Assembly: GCF_000151665.1 (NCBI RefSeq)
Contig: NW_013171838.1
Span: 571,001-635,000 of the forward strand
Source: Blastocystis hominis
Lineage: Eukaryota; Sar; Bigyra; Opalinata; Blastocystidae
DNA length: 64,000 nucleotides
Direction of reading: 5' to 3'
Part shown: one piece after another, positions 42,171 through 53,226 of the stretch
How positions within the stretch are numbered: position 1 is the stretch's first letter
Layout of the letters: each line of letters begins with the position of its first letter
Position numbers and translations under genes: made by a program
The notes under the pieces: model-generated
Database searches by the model: none
The model's input: only the letters and a program-made list of their open reading frames with translations
What the model was told of the DNA's origin: nothing

Positions 42171-44461
42171 TTACTTTATGATATTCGAATATCCTCGAAT
42201 CTCATAGCAAATGAAAGCTATAATTCGAAAAACCAAATTGAGTACAAATAGGATACAAATGTCCAGGCTGAATGCCCAGACTTGCACGTCGTACGCTTCA
42301 AAGATCGCTGCATCATCCGGAAAGGGACAAGGCTCCTCTCCCGGGGGACAATCAATCTCTACTCCCTCGAACTGGTTGATAATCAGCAATTTCAGTCCGT
42401 AATAAAACAGACTGATGTACCGAATCCACCGAATCCACCACATGATACGAGTGCCAATGATGTAGTATCCTCCGAGGAGAATAAAGGGAATAATGATCGT
42501 AATCGTCATCGTGGACAGAATGGAATAGTTCCCAGTGGTCGCAGAGATAAGCTGTCCGAGAGCGGCTGCGGTGTTTGTCGTAAGCAGCATGATTCCCCAA
42601 AACCCGATAAACCGCGCTGGATCGGATCGAAACCCCACAAGATAGTAGAGAATACAAACAAAAATAGTCGGATAGAGCAGAGAGAGCGGAAGGGTGATGG
42701 TGCTAAACGCCAGAAAAAAGGCATCCAGTCGATAGAGGCCTTCCCATCATCATTTCTCTCCCAATCCTCACCGTTTTGGCTCTCTGTGAAGATAATTTGC
42801 ATATAGGAATCGAAGATGGAAGACTCGCTGAAGAGTGCAGCGTAGCATTCGTTCATCAGAGCAAACGACATCACAGAAACACGGCTTCGAACCCCCTTTC
42901 TTTAAACATCCTTCACACACTCACTGCCTGATCCACTGGGAGATTGAGGTACGTCAGCCCGATGAACAGCGCGGTGAAGACAGCGTGGAACAGCCGAGCG
43001 ACGGACAGCGTGTTGTACCGCACGATTACCTAATTGGAAGATGAGCGGGAGCTCGACTCTCCATTCTCGTTGGATGATGGTTTTGTATTGGTGCCACCAG
43101 GACGCGTGCGAGCGGCGAGAAAACATCACATAGAAGAAACGGTGAAATATCGATTTCTGGAGGTTGATTTCGGATTGGGTGATGAGTTTGGCGAGGGGTT
43201 CCGACTCGAATGTGTTGTTGCCGATCCGAGCTATCTCTCGATTTTGAGCGTACAGCGAAGAAGATCTAATCAAAAACGGATGGCGGAGCCGAACTCGTAT
43301 TTCAAAATGAGACTTGATAGATCGACTTCTTGTTGGCGTTGTATCCGAAGTGTGTCATACACGGAAAAGGAACACTGCTGCATGATTTCGAATATCAGCG
43401 TTTCCGAATGCGACTCCACAGAGTTGGAAGAGTTGAAGAAGAAGAAGCTCCGGAGTTCGGAGGGGGAGCCAAAAAAGACTTCTCTGCCCTGAGCGAGCAA
43501 GAGAACGCGATCGAAATAGTCAAGAAAATAGGAAGGAAGCGTGTGCATGGAACAAACCACACAGGCTCCTTGGTTTCTCTGCTTTATTCACTCTGCCATG
43601 ACACTACTAGGTATGTGAGCGTGATAAGCACATCCTGAATTGCCACAGCGTCTAAATCTGCAAGCGGTTCTTCTATCATATACATCCTATTTCTGAAATC
43701 GGTTCCTCAACGGATACGGCAAATCGTAAAGCAGCATGCATGCAATCGCAAGCTTTCGTTTATCTCCATTCGATAAACCTCCCTTGTTCCCGTTCCCGAT
43801 GGAACGAGACGCGAGTTCTTTCAAATTCAAGTGATAAATGATCTAGAGTTGAAGCCAACTGGGTCAAACACCCAGCGAATTCGCTCCAGTCGCTCTTCTT
43901 GAGGACGATCTCCCAAGAGGAATTGAGCCGTGAAGTACAGCTGCTCTTCGAAGGTGAGTTGTGGATAATAGACCGGATCTTGTTGAACGAAGCAGCTTAT
44001 TTGACTAGTTATTTGTGAATACAAGGAAATCTGGGTACTGCAAAGTAAACGGATGAACGATGTAGCCGTTAACCATTATTTGGCCGCTAGAAATAGAAGA
44101 GGTTCCTGAAAGAACATGAAGTAACGAGGAATTTCCTGATCGTCTACTGATAATAAGAAATGCGAGCTGTACGTAACACCTAGAATTAGAGTCAACGAGC
44201 CCGAGTGAGCAAACCCATTCACATGCTTTAGTTCTCCCGAATGGTGAGTTGGACTATTATCGATTTCAGTATTGGGTGGGAAAATCTCAGGGTTATCGAT
44301 CGGTACAAATCGTACCAACTTATGGATTCGGGTCGTTCTAGGAACCCAACGAAAAGGGCTTCTTCGTTGTTCAAAGATCGAATCTACATCAGAGAAGGAT
44401 AAAAACACCCGATCATCTCCTGAGGAAAAGAGAGTATCAAAAACAAACGATTATACTCCAT
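42171..44461 (-). CDS. ABCG-type half transporter with degenerate nucleotide-binding domain
   Basis: Half-size ABC transporter (NBD then membrane domain, the ABCG/White order). Eleven exons, introns 28-34 nt, 663 aa. NBD: GELKHVNGFAHSGSLTLILG, then a Walker A of LGVTRSGNSSLLHVLSG, where the family has GPxGxGKTT; the invariant Lys is Asn and a loop Gly is Arg. Q-loop VQQDPVYYPQLTFEEQL, C-loop GGLSNGDKRKLAIA, Walker B MYMIEEPLADLD, H-loop SMHTLPSYFLDYFD (His kept). Membrane domain: six hydrophobic helices, REWRVIVRYNTLSVARLF, FTESQNGLYRLDAFFLAF, and a Cys-containing external loop near the end. The intact membrane part and open frames argue against a pseudogene. ATP hydrolysis may be lost or need a partner with a good Walker A. 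Confidence 0.93.
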
Positions 44462-44701
44462 GAACACACCAGACGAAGGAAAGTCTGTTTCATTATTTTG
44501 TGATCCCATTCATAGAAGCTTAGAGAGACACTTCCAACAGAAGTTGTGTCTTGTCAAGTGAAGAACAACTTATATCCCAAATTAGTTTCATGGATTCTGT
44601 TTTATCAATGATTTCTCAAAAGAGTTTGAACAAAATGGATAGGGTGGTATTTTAGGCGGGAACTTCGATGATAGTAGTTTTTTCTAACAATATTGTACTA
44701 A
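44462..44701. promoter_or_regulatory. Divergent ABCG / MRNIP-like intergenic region
   Basis: 240 bp between head-to-head start codons. No element can be named. Confidence 0.45.
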
Positions 44702-45807
44702 ATGCCGGAATATGTAGTGGTGTGTTGTTTTCAATGCAAACTCTTTCAAGGGCAGCAGGTGTTTACTACTCTCTTTAGTAACACTTCAGATGAATAAGCT
44801 ACGCAAATTTAAATGCAAAGTGTGTGGTGAGAAGCAAAGTTTCCGTCATGTAGTCGAGGTTGCTTGCTTTCATATAGATTTATGCAAAAAGTGATTACCC
44901 AAAGGATATCCGGGCTGTTGTACAGGAACTAAACAGGAAGAGAGGAGAACAGGGAGAACAAGTTCCCCCTGAGGAAAATGAAGAATTCCTAAAGCCACGA
45001 AGCGAGGCTCCTCCAACAGAAAGCAAGTGGAATCAGTTTTTGGACGTAGTTTGAGTTTTTCCAGTTTAAATGGTAGAAGTCAACAGAACCTGAAGAGGAG
45101 GAGTACGAAGACCCAAGATTTATCACAGATTCTTCGGTATTACTTCCACCTCGGGCTTCAGGGACGAAAAGACAGGCAAGGCAGTCAAGGGAAGGAAGGC
45201 ACGCAAAGAAGGTTGGGAAACAGGATGTCTTGGACCCGCTAGAGCAATTGGAGTCCAGCAAACAATGGAACTATGAAAAGTTCCCAGAGCCCAATCGTTT
45301 CAGTGGGGTGTCCAATGGAATTCTCAGTCCTGATAAATCATACATACAAAGCAATCAGCGCGAAGCTTACATACAAAGCAATCAACACGAAGCTTACATA
45401 CCAAGCAATCAACGCGAAGCTTACAAACCAAGCAATCAACGCGAAGCTTACAAACCAAGCAATCAACGCGATTCGTTCAATACCTTTACCCAATCCAAAA
45501 ATCCCTTTACACCATTTAATCAAAACGGTACTATGACTCCTTCTCGTGCCTTCATGGACTCATCACAGACAGAGAAAGCGCAGGACAAGCAGAAAGAGAG
45601 AGAACATACAATAGATAATTTGCCGTTTGCGATGCTAACGAAATCGAAGCCAAGTAAACCCGATGAACCCGTTTATGTGGTAATCCTTATCGCAAAGCGT
45701 ATGAAAAATAGACAGATCTTGATCACATTGAGGAGGAAAGCGAGATTTCTCACCAGGAACAGCCACAAGACTCAAAGGCAAATTCCATGTGGAATGTATA
45801 TTTATAA
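44702..45807 (+). CDS. MRNIP-like (MRN complex-interacting) zinc-ribbon protein
   Basis: Five exons, introns 31, 28, 31 and 35 nt, 326 aa. The N-terminus matches the MRNIP zinc ribbon: PEYVVVCCFQCKLFQGQQ, then KLRKFKCKVCGEKQSFRHIY and DIRAVVQELN, followed by SKWNQFLD. In animals MRNIP binds MRE11-RAD50-NBS1 and helps protect replication forks. The C-terminal two thirds are charged and disordered, with a run of five nine-residue repeats (YIQSNQREA type) from 45341 to 45475. The end is ambiguous: TAA at 45805-45807, or a further intron starting at GTATAT. The family is usually thought of as animal; homologues exist in several protists. Confidence 0.82.
45341..45475. repeat. 27-bp coding tandem repeat, five units
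   Basis: Five 27-bp units with a few substitutions, coding YIQSNQREA, YIQSNQHEA, YIPSNQREA, YKPSNQREA and YKPSNQRDS in the MRNIP-like gene. Confidence 0.92.
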
Positions 45808-45876
45808 TAGCAATGTACTTTGTATTTTTTACAGTATACACAATTCGTTGGTGATTATAATAGTTATTTTTTATAC

Positions 45877-47797
45877 ATGTGCGAAGAATCAACGATTCTA
45901 AATTATTGCAAAGGCGCTCGGCCTATGGACACAGCAGTCGAAATGGCGAAGAGATATTATGGGAATGTACTCTATCTTATGTTTTTTACTGTAGGTTGTT
46001 CCTGTCGAATATGCAGAAATCGTATTATTAATGTATAATAGTGATTTTCAGAAAACTCGCACTTATCACGTTTTAGAAGACGAAGTGCGGCAAGTTGTTA
46101 GTATTTTAGATGATAATATACACCGAATCGCAAACGAGCTAGAGAAGGAAACAATTCGTGAAGATTGGAGAGCAACCAGGCAAAACTATGACCGAATTGA
46201 TGAGAACAACTCCATCATGTATAGTCCCGAAGTAATCTCCGCCTATTCTCTCGGAACAACGCCAATTCACATTTTTGCTCTTCAACATTTATTCCGAACT
46301 CAATTATCAGATCACATTAAAGAAATCGAGAATCTCAACATAGTTTGCTTGTGTGGCGGCTCAGGAGCTGAACTTGTTTCATTGGTGAGTACGTTGACGA
46401 ATCCTCACATTCATATAACCGTTATTGATAAAGAGAGTCATTGGAAATCAACGTACTCTTTTCCTTCCATCCTATTCTATCATATAGACTGGATACCATT
46501 GCTGAGTCTCTTCGCAATCATCAGTCAAAGTCCTTTTCTTATGAGTTTAAAGCTGTGGATCTATTGTAGTTCCTTGTCATTTCTGCTTTCTAGACACGAT
46601 TACCTTTCCATTGCAGATGATATACGCGCAGCTCATCTTGTAACAATGGGTAGCTTTTCTTTCGCTTTTTGTTACGATGCTAGTCTACGGAATTAGTGAA
46701 TTGCTGGATTTTGATGAACCCAGAGCACAGGAACTCTTACTTTTTCTAGCCAACGAACTTACAATTCAATCAGAACTCCTTATCGTTGATCCCATTTCTC
46801 TAGAATTCTTGAACGAGAAGGAGCAGTTCATAAAAGACACGCTGATTCAAGATGCGAAATGGAACGAGCATTATCACGGCCAAGATAAAGTGTCTGTGAG
46901 TCGCTCTGTTATCGAGCCATACATCCAAACCTATTGCGACTCCCTTCATCTGCTGATCAACCGCGATATAAAATTCAGTTGCCACACCTGGTCTATGTAT
47001 CTGTCCAAACTCTCCAATGAAAAGAAACCTTTAAAAGAGTACGCAGGCTTTGCTTATGATTGCTGCCTCATCTTTACTCAGTCTATATGCATTCCTGATT
47101 GGGTGTCAAGAATACGGAAGGCATGTCGAACGAATATCTGGACTGCCGACGATGCATCTGCCTCCAACCAAGCGATCATCGACCGACTCTGCAGAGCGTG
47201 GAGACGATATGGAGGCGTGTTGTGTGCTCCTTATACATGGTACGTGTGGATAGATTTGATTAGCGTAGCCTAGGACAATTTGTGACCTCAGAATTACTTC
47301 ACATTATTCTTCATAATTATGACATCTACCTGGAATCTACAAAGTATAAAGATACGTATGTGATAGATCAGCCTATCCATTCGATTATCATGGTTCAAAC
47401 CGATTTTTACTATATGCCTGATGATGATGACTGGTCATATCAAGCTATTTTGTGTAGAGCACGTGCCTTTAGTAATGGGTACCCGGATTTTGCCACAATG
47501 ACAACCTCCATGGTGATGGAGAAGAATCGTCTTCGTGGATTGCGCTGCGAGGAACGGCATCCTAGTTATCAGCCTACTCCATTACAAATGGAAATGTTAA
47601 AGCGAAGCACGATACCGTACTTGAAAATGTTCATTTCTATTCATCCCTACTTGTTGCTGGATAAAAAGTTCAAAGTCAAAGGAGACAAGAAGGTATTCAA
47701 TAAAGGAAGGGAAATACCAATAAGGAACTCAATCAACTGCGTGTACTATGCAAAGACTGTACATTTAGCAGTAGCTACAGTGCAAAGGTTGAAATGA
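45877..47797 (+). CDS. Methyltransferase-like protein (putative SAM-binding fold)
   Basis: Six exons, introns 28-35 nt, 588 aa. An N-terminal helical part (MCEESTILNYCKGARPMDTA) leads into a Rossmann-like core: LNIVCLCGGSGAELVSLVS, then ITVIDKESHWKSTLDTIAESL and VDLLHDYLSIADDI, which follow the motif I / acidic post-I pattern of class I methyltransferases. YGISELLDFDEPRAQELLLF and LLIVDPISLEFL continue it. The C-terminal 200 residues hold PDDDDWSYQAILCRARAF and a basic end and match nothing I know. The frame is continuous across five introns, so a single gene is likely. Substrate not predictable. Confidence 0.7.
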
Positions 47798-47835
47798 GTA
47801 CATTCTGTGACAGATAGATTGCATTTTGCATTGAA

Positions 47836-48660
47836 ATGGCACAGAAGGCAACAGTAACGATCGTTTGCAAACTCATCCCATCGATTAGTAGGCTATTACC
47901 ATCGTATCAAGCTAAAACACAGCTGCGTTGGTTTCCTGCTTCAAAAATGATAGACCAGACATTTCTCTAACAGTCCTTCTTCCATTCAAGTCCTCGCAGG
48001 TAATATGAACTGACCTACCTTTATCCTAGTCCATTATACAGAATAAGCTCGCTCAAGCTGACTTTTCGAGGCAGGTCGTCATTATCCATGCCTCTTGCAT
48101 TCCCCTAATGGAAATTACATACGAACCTGAGATATTGATTTTGTTCGACTCTCACATTAATGGCAAATTGAGAGAAAAGAATCATGAGATTGTCTGTGCT
48201 TTCTTTCATCTCGCTCGTCAATCTAACTTAGTATACTATCAGATCTATACTGTTTTGTTGAAATTCACATTACAGACCTATATTCAAAATGGTTCCTATT
48301 GCTTATTAATCTCACAGTATATTATAATAAAATAGGGCAATTGATGGAAATATTAGTTGAAGGGACGAAATATTATTCATTCTTTTCTTTAGCGGGATGT
48401 GGAATCAACGGAGATGATAAGTGGTGAAGATCCTATTTGCGCAATCGCTCCTACTAGCGAAGTGGTAAGTGGCTGTACTTGTGTTTGTGTGGAAATGCAG
48501 ATTGTAAAACAGAGAGGTGCCGGTTATCGTCTCTTCTCTACCTAATTCTGCAAAAGACATGTGGATTTTACGATATTATTCTCATGAATATATTGATAGG
48601 GATCTACAAACAATGAATACTAACCATCCTTTAGATCTTTCTGCTTCTCGTCTCCGTTGA
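47836..48660 (+). CDS. Unrecognised protein, about 208 aa, seven exons
   Basis: Spliced model: ATG 47836, six introns (35, 30, 26, 37, 36 and 34 nt), TGA 48658-48660, total a multiple of three; a TGTTTGTT at 48688-48695 supports the 3' end. The protein runs MAQKATVTIVCKLIPSITAL, SLTVLLPFKSSQSIIQNKL, VVIIHASCIPLMEITYEPEI, KWFLLLINLTVYYNKIGQ and DMWILRYYSHEYIDRDLQ. It is helical, without membrane spans long enough to be sure of. No family recognised. The 26-nt third intron is the weakest junction; without it the frame stops early at 48335. Confidence 0.5.
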
Positions 48661-48687
48661 ATTTTAAGTTGGTGTTGATTAGTTTGT

Positions 48688-48695
48688 TGTTTGTT
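48688..48695 (+). terminator. TGTTTGTT motif after the 47.8-48.7 kb gene
   Basis: Perfect motif 27 nt after the predicted TGA and 33 nt before the ATG of the PDI-like gene. Confidence 0.65.
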
Positions 48696-48727
48696 TCAAA
48701 TACATTTTTATACTTTTGATTGTGCAG

Positions 48728-49640
48728 ATGATTAAGTAAGTCAATGCTCTGCGATGGACGCCACTTACCTTCGCATAGATCGTTGTTGCTATTGCTGATT
48801 GCCGTTGGAATTGCTACTTCTTCTGGTACCTCTTCTATCTATTCTACGAATCCTAGAAGTTGTGGAACTCACCGACCTTACTTTCGATAATGTTGTATTG
48901 GCTCCTGAAGCAGGAGTTTGGTTTATACGCTTCTATGCGCCTGTATATTACTCACGAAGTGATGCATAATAATATAGTGGTGCGGCCATTGCAAAGCCCT
49001 CAAGCCTACGTGGGATGAAGCTGCCGAGAAACTGAAGGGCCAGGTTCACTTCGGAGATGTATGGATATTGGAGAATGATTTAGAAAAAGGTGGATGCAAC
49101 TGAGGAAACGGGATTGAGTAAGCGCTTTAGAATTCGAGGATACCCTACCGTATTGCTGTTTAGTGAAGTAATCTAACCTATTTCTTCTAACTTTTAAGGG
49201 CAAATACTATGCTTTTGATGGATCGCGTACTGTACAAGGTCTTGAGGATTTCTCGCTTCATCTGTAAGTGTGTAGAATCGTTCTCAGTGAGTAGATACAA
49301 AATGAAGCAATCAAAACCTGTCCCTGCCATGCCTAACATTGTGTCCATTCTCTTTGATGTTGGTCTCGTTTTGGTGTTGTAATGCATAGAAATACTCCCT
49401 CAAGGCCAATACTTACTTGTTCCAGCACCCGCTGTTCACTTGTTCTCTTCTTCTTGTCATTGGACTGGTTTTCGGCATTGCTGTCACGCTTCTGATTTTG
49501 GAAATCGCCCAATCCGTAGGACTCCAGTTGTTTTGATAAGATAGTACAAATATCCGGAGATTTCGGGAGAAGAAGAAGAAATTGAGGAGGAAGTTACTGC
49601 ACCTGAAGAGAAGGAGGTGAAAGAAGAGATGATGGAATAA
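48728..49640 (+). CDS. Transmembrane thioredoxin-related protein (TMX/PDI type)
   Basis: ER-membrane protein disulfide oxidoreductase. Nine exons, introns 29-43 nt, 216 aa. A signal peptide (MIKSLLLLLIAVGIATSS) precedes a thioredoxin domain with [20 protein letters not shown] (active site CGHC) and the cis-Pro loop FRIRGYPTVLLFS. A membrane helix (SLLLVIGLVFGIAVTLLILE) is followed by a cytosolic tail rich in Glu, as in TMX1-like proteins. The 43-nt first intron splits the signal peptide after MIK and is the longest intron found. Upstream gene ends only about 33 nt before this ATG. Confidence 0.92.
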
Positions 49641-50011
49641 GTCGGATTTGTGTTGGTTAAGACTTTGTCTGTTTTCTAAAATAAATGTTGCGATGAGACT
49701 GTGCTAGTGTTATTTGGATCAATAATTATCATCCTCAAGTTCCAAACTGCTGCTTTAGCTATCGAACCAAAAATAGTTGAAAAAAGCTAAATACCAAGAT
49801 CCCAATCCAAAAAGCGAATTGAATGAAATGAAAGACTCGCAGAATGGATATCCTCATCAATGCGCAAATTCATTTGGTAACCAAGGTTCTAGAACGAAAG
49901 TCTTCGAGAACAGGGATCCGTAAAGTAGTTCATGATAATTATGAACAACTGAAACTCTAACGATCAAGATCCTTTTTGTATCATAATTTTTCTTATCTTT
50001 TGAAGACTACA
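49641..50011. other. Intergenic region, no confident gene
   Basis: 371 bp. A 38-codon ORF (from ATG 49846: MDILINAQIHLVTKVLERKS) is present but has no splice, motif or family support. Confidence 0.5.
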
Positions 50012-50191
50012 ATGGGCAAAAAGGAAATGGATAGACATCTGTCGCGCAATGGCGCTACAAAGGAAGTGAAGAAAGGAGGTGCTGGAGGAAAGTACACTTG
50101 GGGAAAGCCTGGTGATGAGTATCTTGCCGAAGATATGCCACTGGACAAGAATGATCCCGCCTATGTTTCGCCTCAGGAAGAGGAAAAGTAA
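50012..50191 (+). CDS. Small protein with PDCD4-like KGGAGGK-TWG motif, 59 aa
   Basis: Unspliced; ATG 50012 (MGKKEMDRHLSRNG). It contains VKKGGAGGKYTWGKPGDEY and then an acidic, Pro-containing tail (MPLDKNDPAYVSPQEEEK). The KGGAGGK-x-TWG-x-PGD segment resembles the conserved patch found near the N-terminus of PDCD4/MA3 proteins and in small stand-alone proteins of stramenopiles and plants. No MA3 domain is present. It has a clean TAA and a TGTTTGTT at 50237-50244, so it is a real short gene. Function unknown. Confidence 0.75.
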   Translation: MGKKEMDRHLSRNGATKEVKKGGAGGKYTWGKPGDEYLAEDMPLDKNDPAYVSPQEEEK

Positions 50192-50236
50192 ACATCGAGT
50201 TAGCCAGCGCTATAATTTATGAGTTGTACAATATTC

Positions 50237-50244
50237 TGTTTGTT
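50237..50244 (+). terminator. TGTTTGTT 3'-end motif of the 59-aa gene
   Basis: Perfect motif 45 nt after the TAA. Confidence 0.65.
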
Positions 50245-50341
50245 GGAATAAGATTTATACTTTTGTATTGTTTATAAGCGTTTCCAGAAAAATAGACTAT
50301 TTTGCCTACCCTGTAAACTCCACTTACTATTTTCCAATTCA

Positions 50342-52224
50342 ATGGCCGAGCAAACTCCCGAGCAGAGCGTTTATGGAATTCCCGATTTTGCTTTTAATTC
50401 GAATGGTTGGGGTCCATGTTCCATTCCGGAGCAATTTCAGGACTTGCCCCTTGAGTCTTTTAGTCGAGATGATAAGTTGGGAATGATTATCGATATTAAT
50501 ATGCTTTCCGGTATGCAGAGACTGCAAAGTAGTACTTGTGCTTTTTTGTGGCATGCTCACACATAGATGTGGAACAGAACGATGGCGACTTCGTCAAAGT
50601 GGACAAAATGCACACGCCCGTGTCTCACAAGAGCAAATGTGGGATTCTTGGTCTCTCTCTGAGGAATAGTGCTGCACACAAAGACAAAGGCCAACTACAA
50701 TGCGAACAACGCAAACCAGGCGGCGTCTGGAGGCAAGGGTCGCAGTTCGCAGAAGAAGGGCGCTTCGCAGTACCAGCGTCGTAACTATGACTTCCTGCAT
50801 CTGCCCTCGATCACGGTAGCTGCATTTCGCGGTTGTAATCTAGATCAAAAGTACATGGCCGAGCTTGTTCCAAGTGGATTTCCGCGATCTCGCGCAACTC
50901 ACTCTCAAAACCCTCCCCGCCGTCTCCGAATTGTTTCCCTGCCCCTTCTCTCCCATCTAGTGCTTCGTGCGGCAGCTACAACACCTACAACCCGCTGTAT
51001 GACTCGGTCAACCTCAAGAAAACCGCGGCTCTGGAGGACCACGCAGCGAGCGGCGATCTGAAGGTCACTTCCGTGATGAAGGACCCGTTCATCGCGCAGC
51101 TGGTGAACTCCAAGGCCGCGCAGATCTACACCACCGACGTGGCGCTGTCCCAGCTGATGGTGGCGATCCGCTCGCAGCTGAGCTGGTAGGGAACCGTGGA
51201 AACCGCGTAACGGGAAGGGATCTGGAGGTGATCAAGAACGAAAACGGGCTGTTCATCTCGCACCGCGACGGCGTGTTCGACCAGTACTCGGTGAACGAGA
51301 CGTCCGCGGATCTGCCGACGGAGGAGGAGAACAAGAACAACTGCTTGTGGTAGGCGTGGAAGGGAGGGGTGATCGGCAGGAAGGAGGTGACCGACATCAA
51401 CCGCGACTTCGCCAAGCAGATCATGACGTCCGAGGTGACGGCCTGCGAGTTCCCGTCGCCGTTCCCCGACGATGTTCGCTCGAATTCTGCGGGTGAGGCG
51501 TAGAACCCCGAGAAGATCAACCGCATGTATCGGTACCGGAAGTTCACGCTGTCGGACGGGCAGGTGCTGCTGGTGCGCACGGAGGTCCACGGCGTGCAGA
51601 CGAACCGCGAGAAGCCGCAGCTGCTGAACGCGTACGCGGTGAACGAGTGGTGCAATCGGACGCCGCTGACGAATCGCTGGCGAAGCAAGCTGGCGGCGAG
51701 CGTAGGGATGAGCGAGGGGGTCGAGAGTAGCCGGGCTACGCGCTGACGGAGGACATGAAGAACAATAACTATCGGCTGTCGAAGTGGGGCGTGCAGGCGG
51801 TGCTGGCCGGCGTGGATTTGGTGAAGATCGGGTATGTGAGTCGTCGGAAGATGGACGATATGTAAGGGAGAGAGGGAGGGCGATGAGCGGTAGAAACAGC
51901 GGACATGTGATTCTGGGCGTGCAGAACTTCTCGCTGGAGACGTTTAAGAAGCAAATCATGCTGAACGAGCAGAACATGTGGGCCGTCGTGGAGTATTTCG
52001 TGAAGCTGCTGAGCAAGGAGGAGAACGGACACTACATTCTGATGAAGGATCCGCTGAAGGGATTCATTCGAGTGTATCGCGTGCCGGAGAGCGAAGTGGA
52101 GGCGATGGAGACGCAGACGCTGAGCAAGGAGGAATCGGAATCGGAATCGGAATCGGAATCGGAGTATTCGGAGTATTCGGAGTATTCGGATTATTCGGGC
52201 TATTCGTATTCGGATGAAGAGTAG
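50342..52224 (+). CDS. EIF3D: Eukaryotic translation initiation factor 3 subunit D
   Basis: eIF3 subunit that contacts the 40S ribosome and can bind the mRNA cap. Ten exons, nine introns of 28-38 nt, 534 aa. Matches along the whole length: NGWGPCSIPEQFQDLPLESF, the RNA-binding region (SSQKKGASQYQRRNYDFLHL), CGSYNTYNPLYDSVNLKKT, IYTTDVALSQLMVAIRSQ, SWDLEVIKNENGLFISHRDG, MYRYRKFTLSDGQVLLVRTE, LVKIGYVSRRKMDDI and GHVILGVQNFSLETFKKQI. The C-terminal acidic tail is made from a Ser-Glu microsatellite (GGAATC units, 52134-52165) and Tyr-Ser-Glu repeats. Identity certain. Confidence 0.97.
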
Positions 52225-52363
52225 TAATGATGATGATGATGATGGGAGTGATGATTGGATTTTGGAGTGTTTGTGGAAAACAAGGAACTAAACAAACGAA
52301 CAAACGAACAAACGAACGAACGAACGAATGAACCTGAAGAATTGGAAGAACTGAATTGCTGAC

Positions 52364-52881
52364 TTAACCCCAAATACGTCTTGGAACACTACGAGGATCC
52401 GTGATACGCGTTGTAGGCATCGGCTTCTCTGTAATGTCGATTGTCTAGTGTCAGAACACCACTCACACACCCAACCTGCTTCTTGTTGAAAGGATTCCAA
52501 GTGAAATGCACATACCCCTCCGTCAGCGCATACAAAGTGTGATCACGACCCATGCCAACACCTTGCCCTACAAATAAGGCAAAAAGTCTGCGAAACTCAC
52601 CAGGATGGAATTTGGTTCCCCGCTGACGCATAATAATGTTTCCCGGAATGACTTTCTCTCTAACTCATTATCGACACTCAAAAATGCGCGTACCCTCCGA
52701 ATTTCTTCAAACCCAGATATTTTGGATTGGAATCACGCCCGTTCAACGTCTTTCCTCCCGACTGATTATGCGCAAATCGACAAAACACTAGAAGGTCATG
52801 CGAAGGTCATTACAACTTGCCTTGGGGTACAACAGAACACGGAGCCGTGAAGCATCTCCCAACACGCAGTAGAAGCGACAT
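52364..52881 (-). CDS. MRPL27: Mitochondrial large-subunit ribosomal protein bL27m
   Basis: Organelle ribosomal protein near the peptidyl-transferase centre. Five exons, introns 33, 34, 33 and 31 nt, 128 aa. Presequence [20 protein letters not shown], then the bL27 signature: [57 protein letters not shown] and [16 protein letters not shown]. The first intron (52788-52820) starts GC, not GT: the exon ends CAAG, the intron begins GCAAGT and ends TAG, and only this splice restores the bL27 start. An AACAAACG repeat (52290-52329) just downstream gives several near-perfect 3'-end motifs on the minus strand. Confidence 0.95.
52788..52820 (-). other. GC-AG intron in bL27m
   Basis: 33-nt intron with donor GCAAGT and acceptor CTTCTAG. 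A GT donor at rc 52815 (GTTGTAATG) or 52812 (GTAATG) would give the wrong phase. GC-AG with GCAAGT is the known minor class of U2 introns. Confidence 0.8.
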
Positions 52882-53226
52882 TTTGCGAATTTGGAAAAAG
52901 CACAAGTAGCAGAATAGGGGATCCCACAGAATCGTATTCTTACAAATGTACGTCCCTCGCTGAAATGATCATTCAATGCACTACAAACACGCTGCCATAG
53001 CGATTTGTAAGATCAAGAAGAGTTTTCAGCTTTAAACCCATCACGAACTTAACAAAACCTGGCTTGGGTGAGGTACTACTTCGCAATATTTAAAAAGCGG
53101 ACGTCCGCCAAAAGATACGCCCCTTCCAAACGTGAATTCCAAAAATCATTGTTTCACGGGAATCAAGACTTTCATATTTCTTGAGAATTACGAGCGCTTA
53201 CTCTAGTCTAGTTGTAAAAGCGGACG
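52882..53226. promoter_or_regulatory. Divergent bL27m / fusion-gene intergenic region
   Basis: 345 bp between head-to-head start codons; both promoters must lie here. No specific element recognised and no ORF of interest. Confidence 0.45.

Noticed and set aside
43280-43480. Alternative frame in the ABCG linker reading HFGYNANKKSIYQ
   Set aside because: Attractive locally but no splice pair with acceptable length and phase joins it to the upstream NBD and downstream membrane domain.
51126-52016. 296-codon minus-strand ORF
   Set aside because: Shadow of eIF3d, which is confirmed along its full length on the plus strand.
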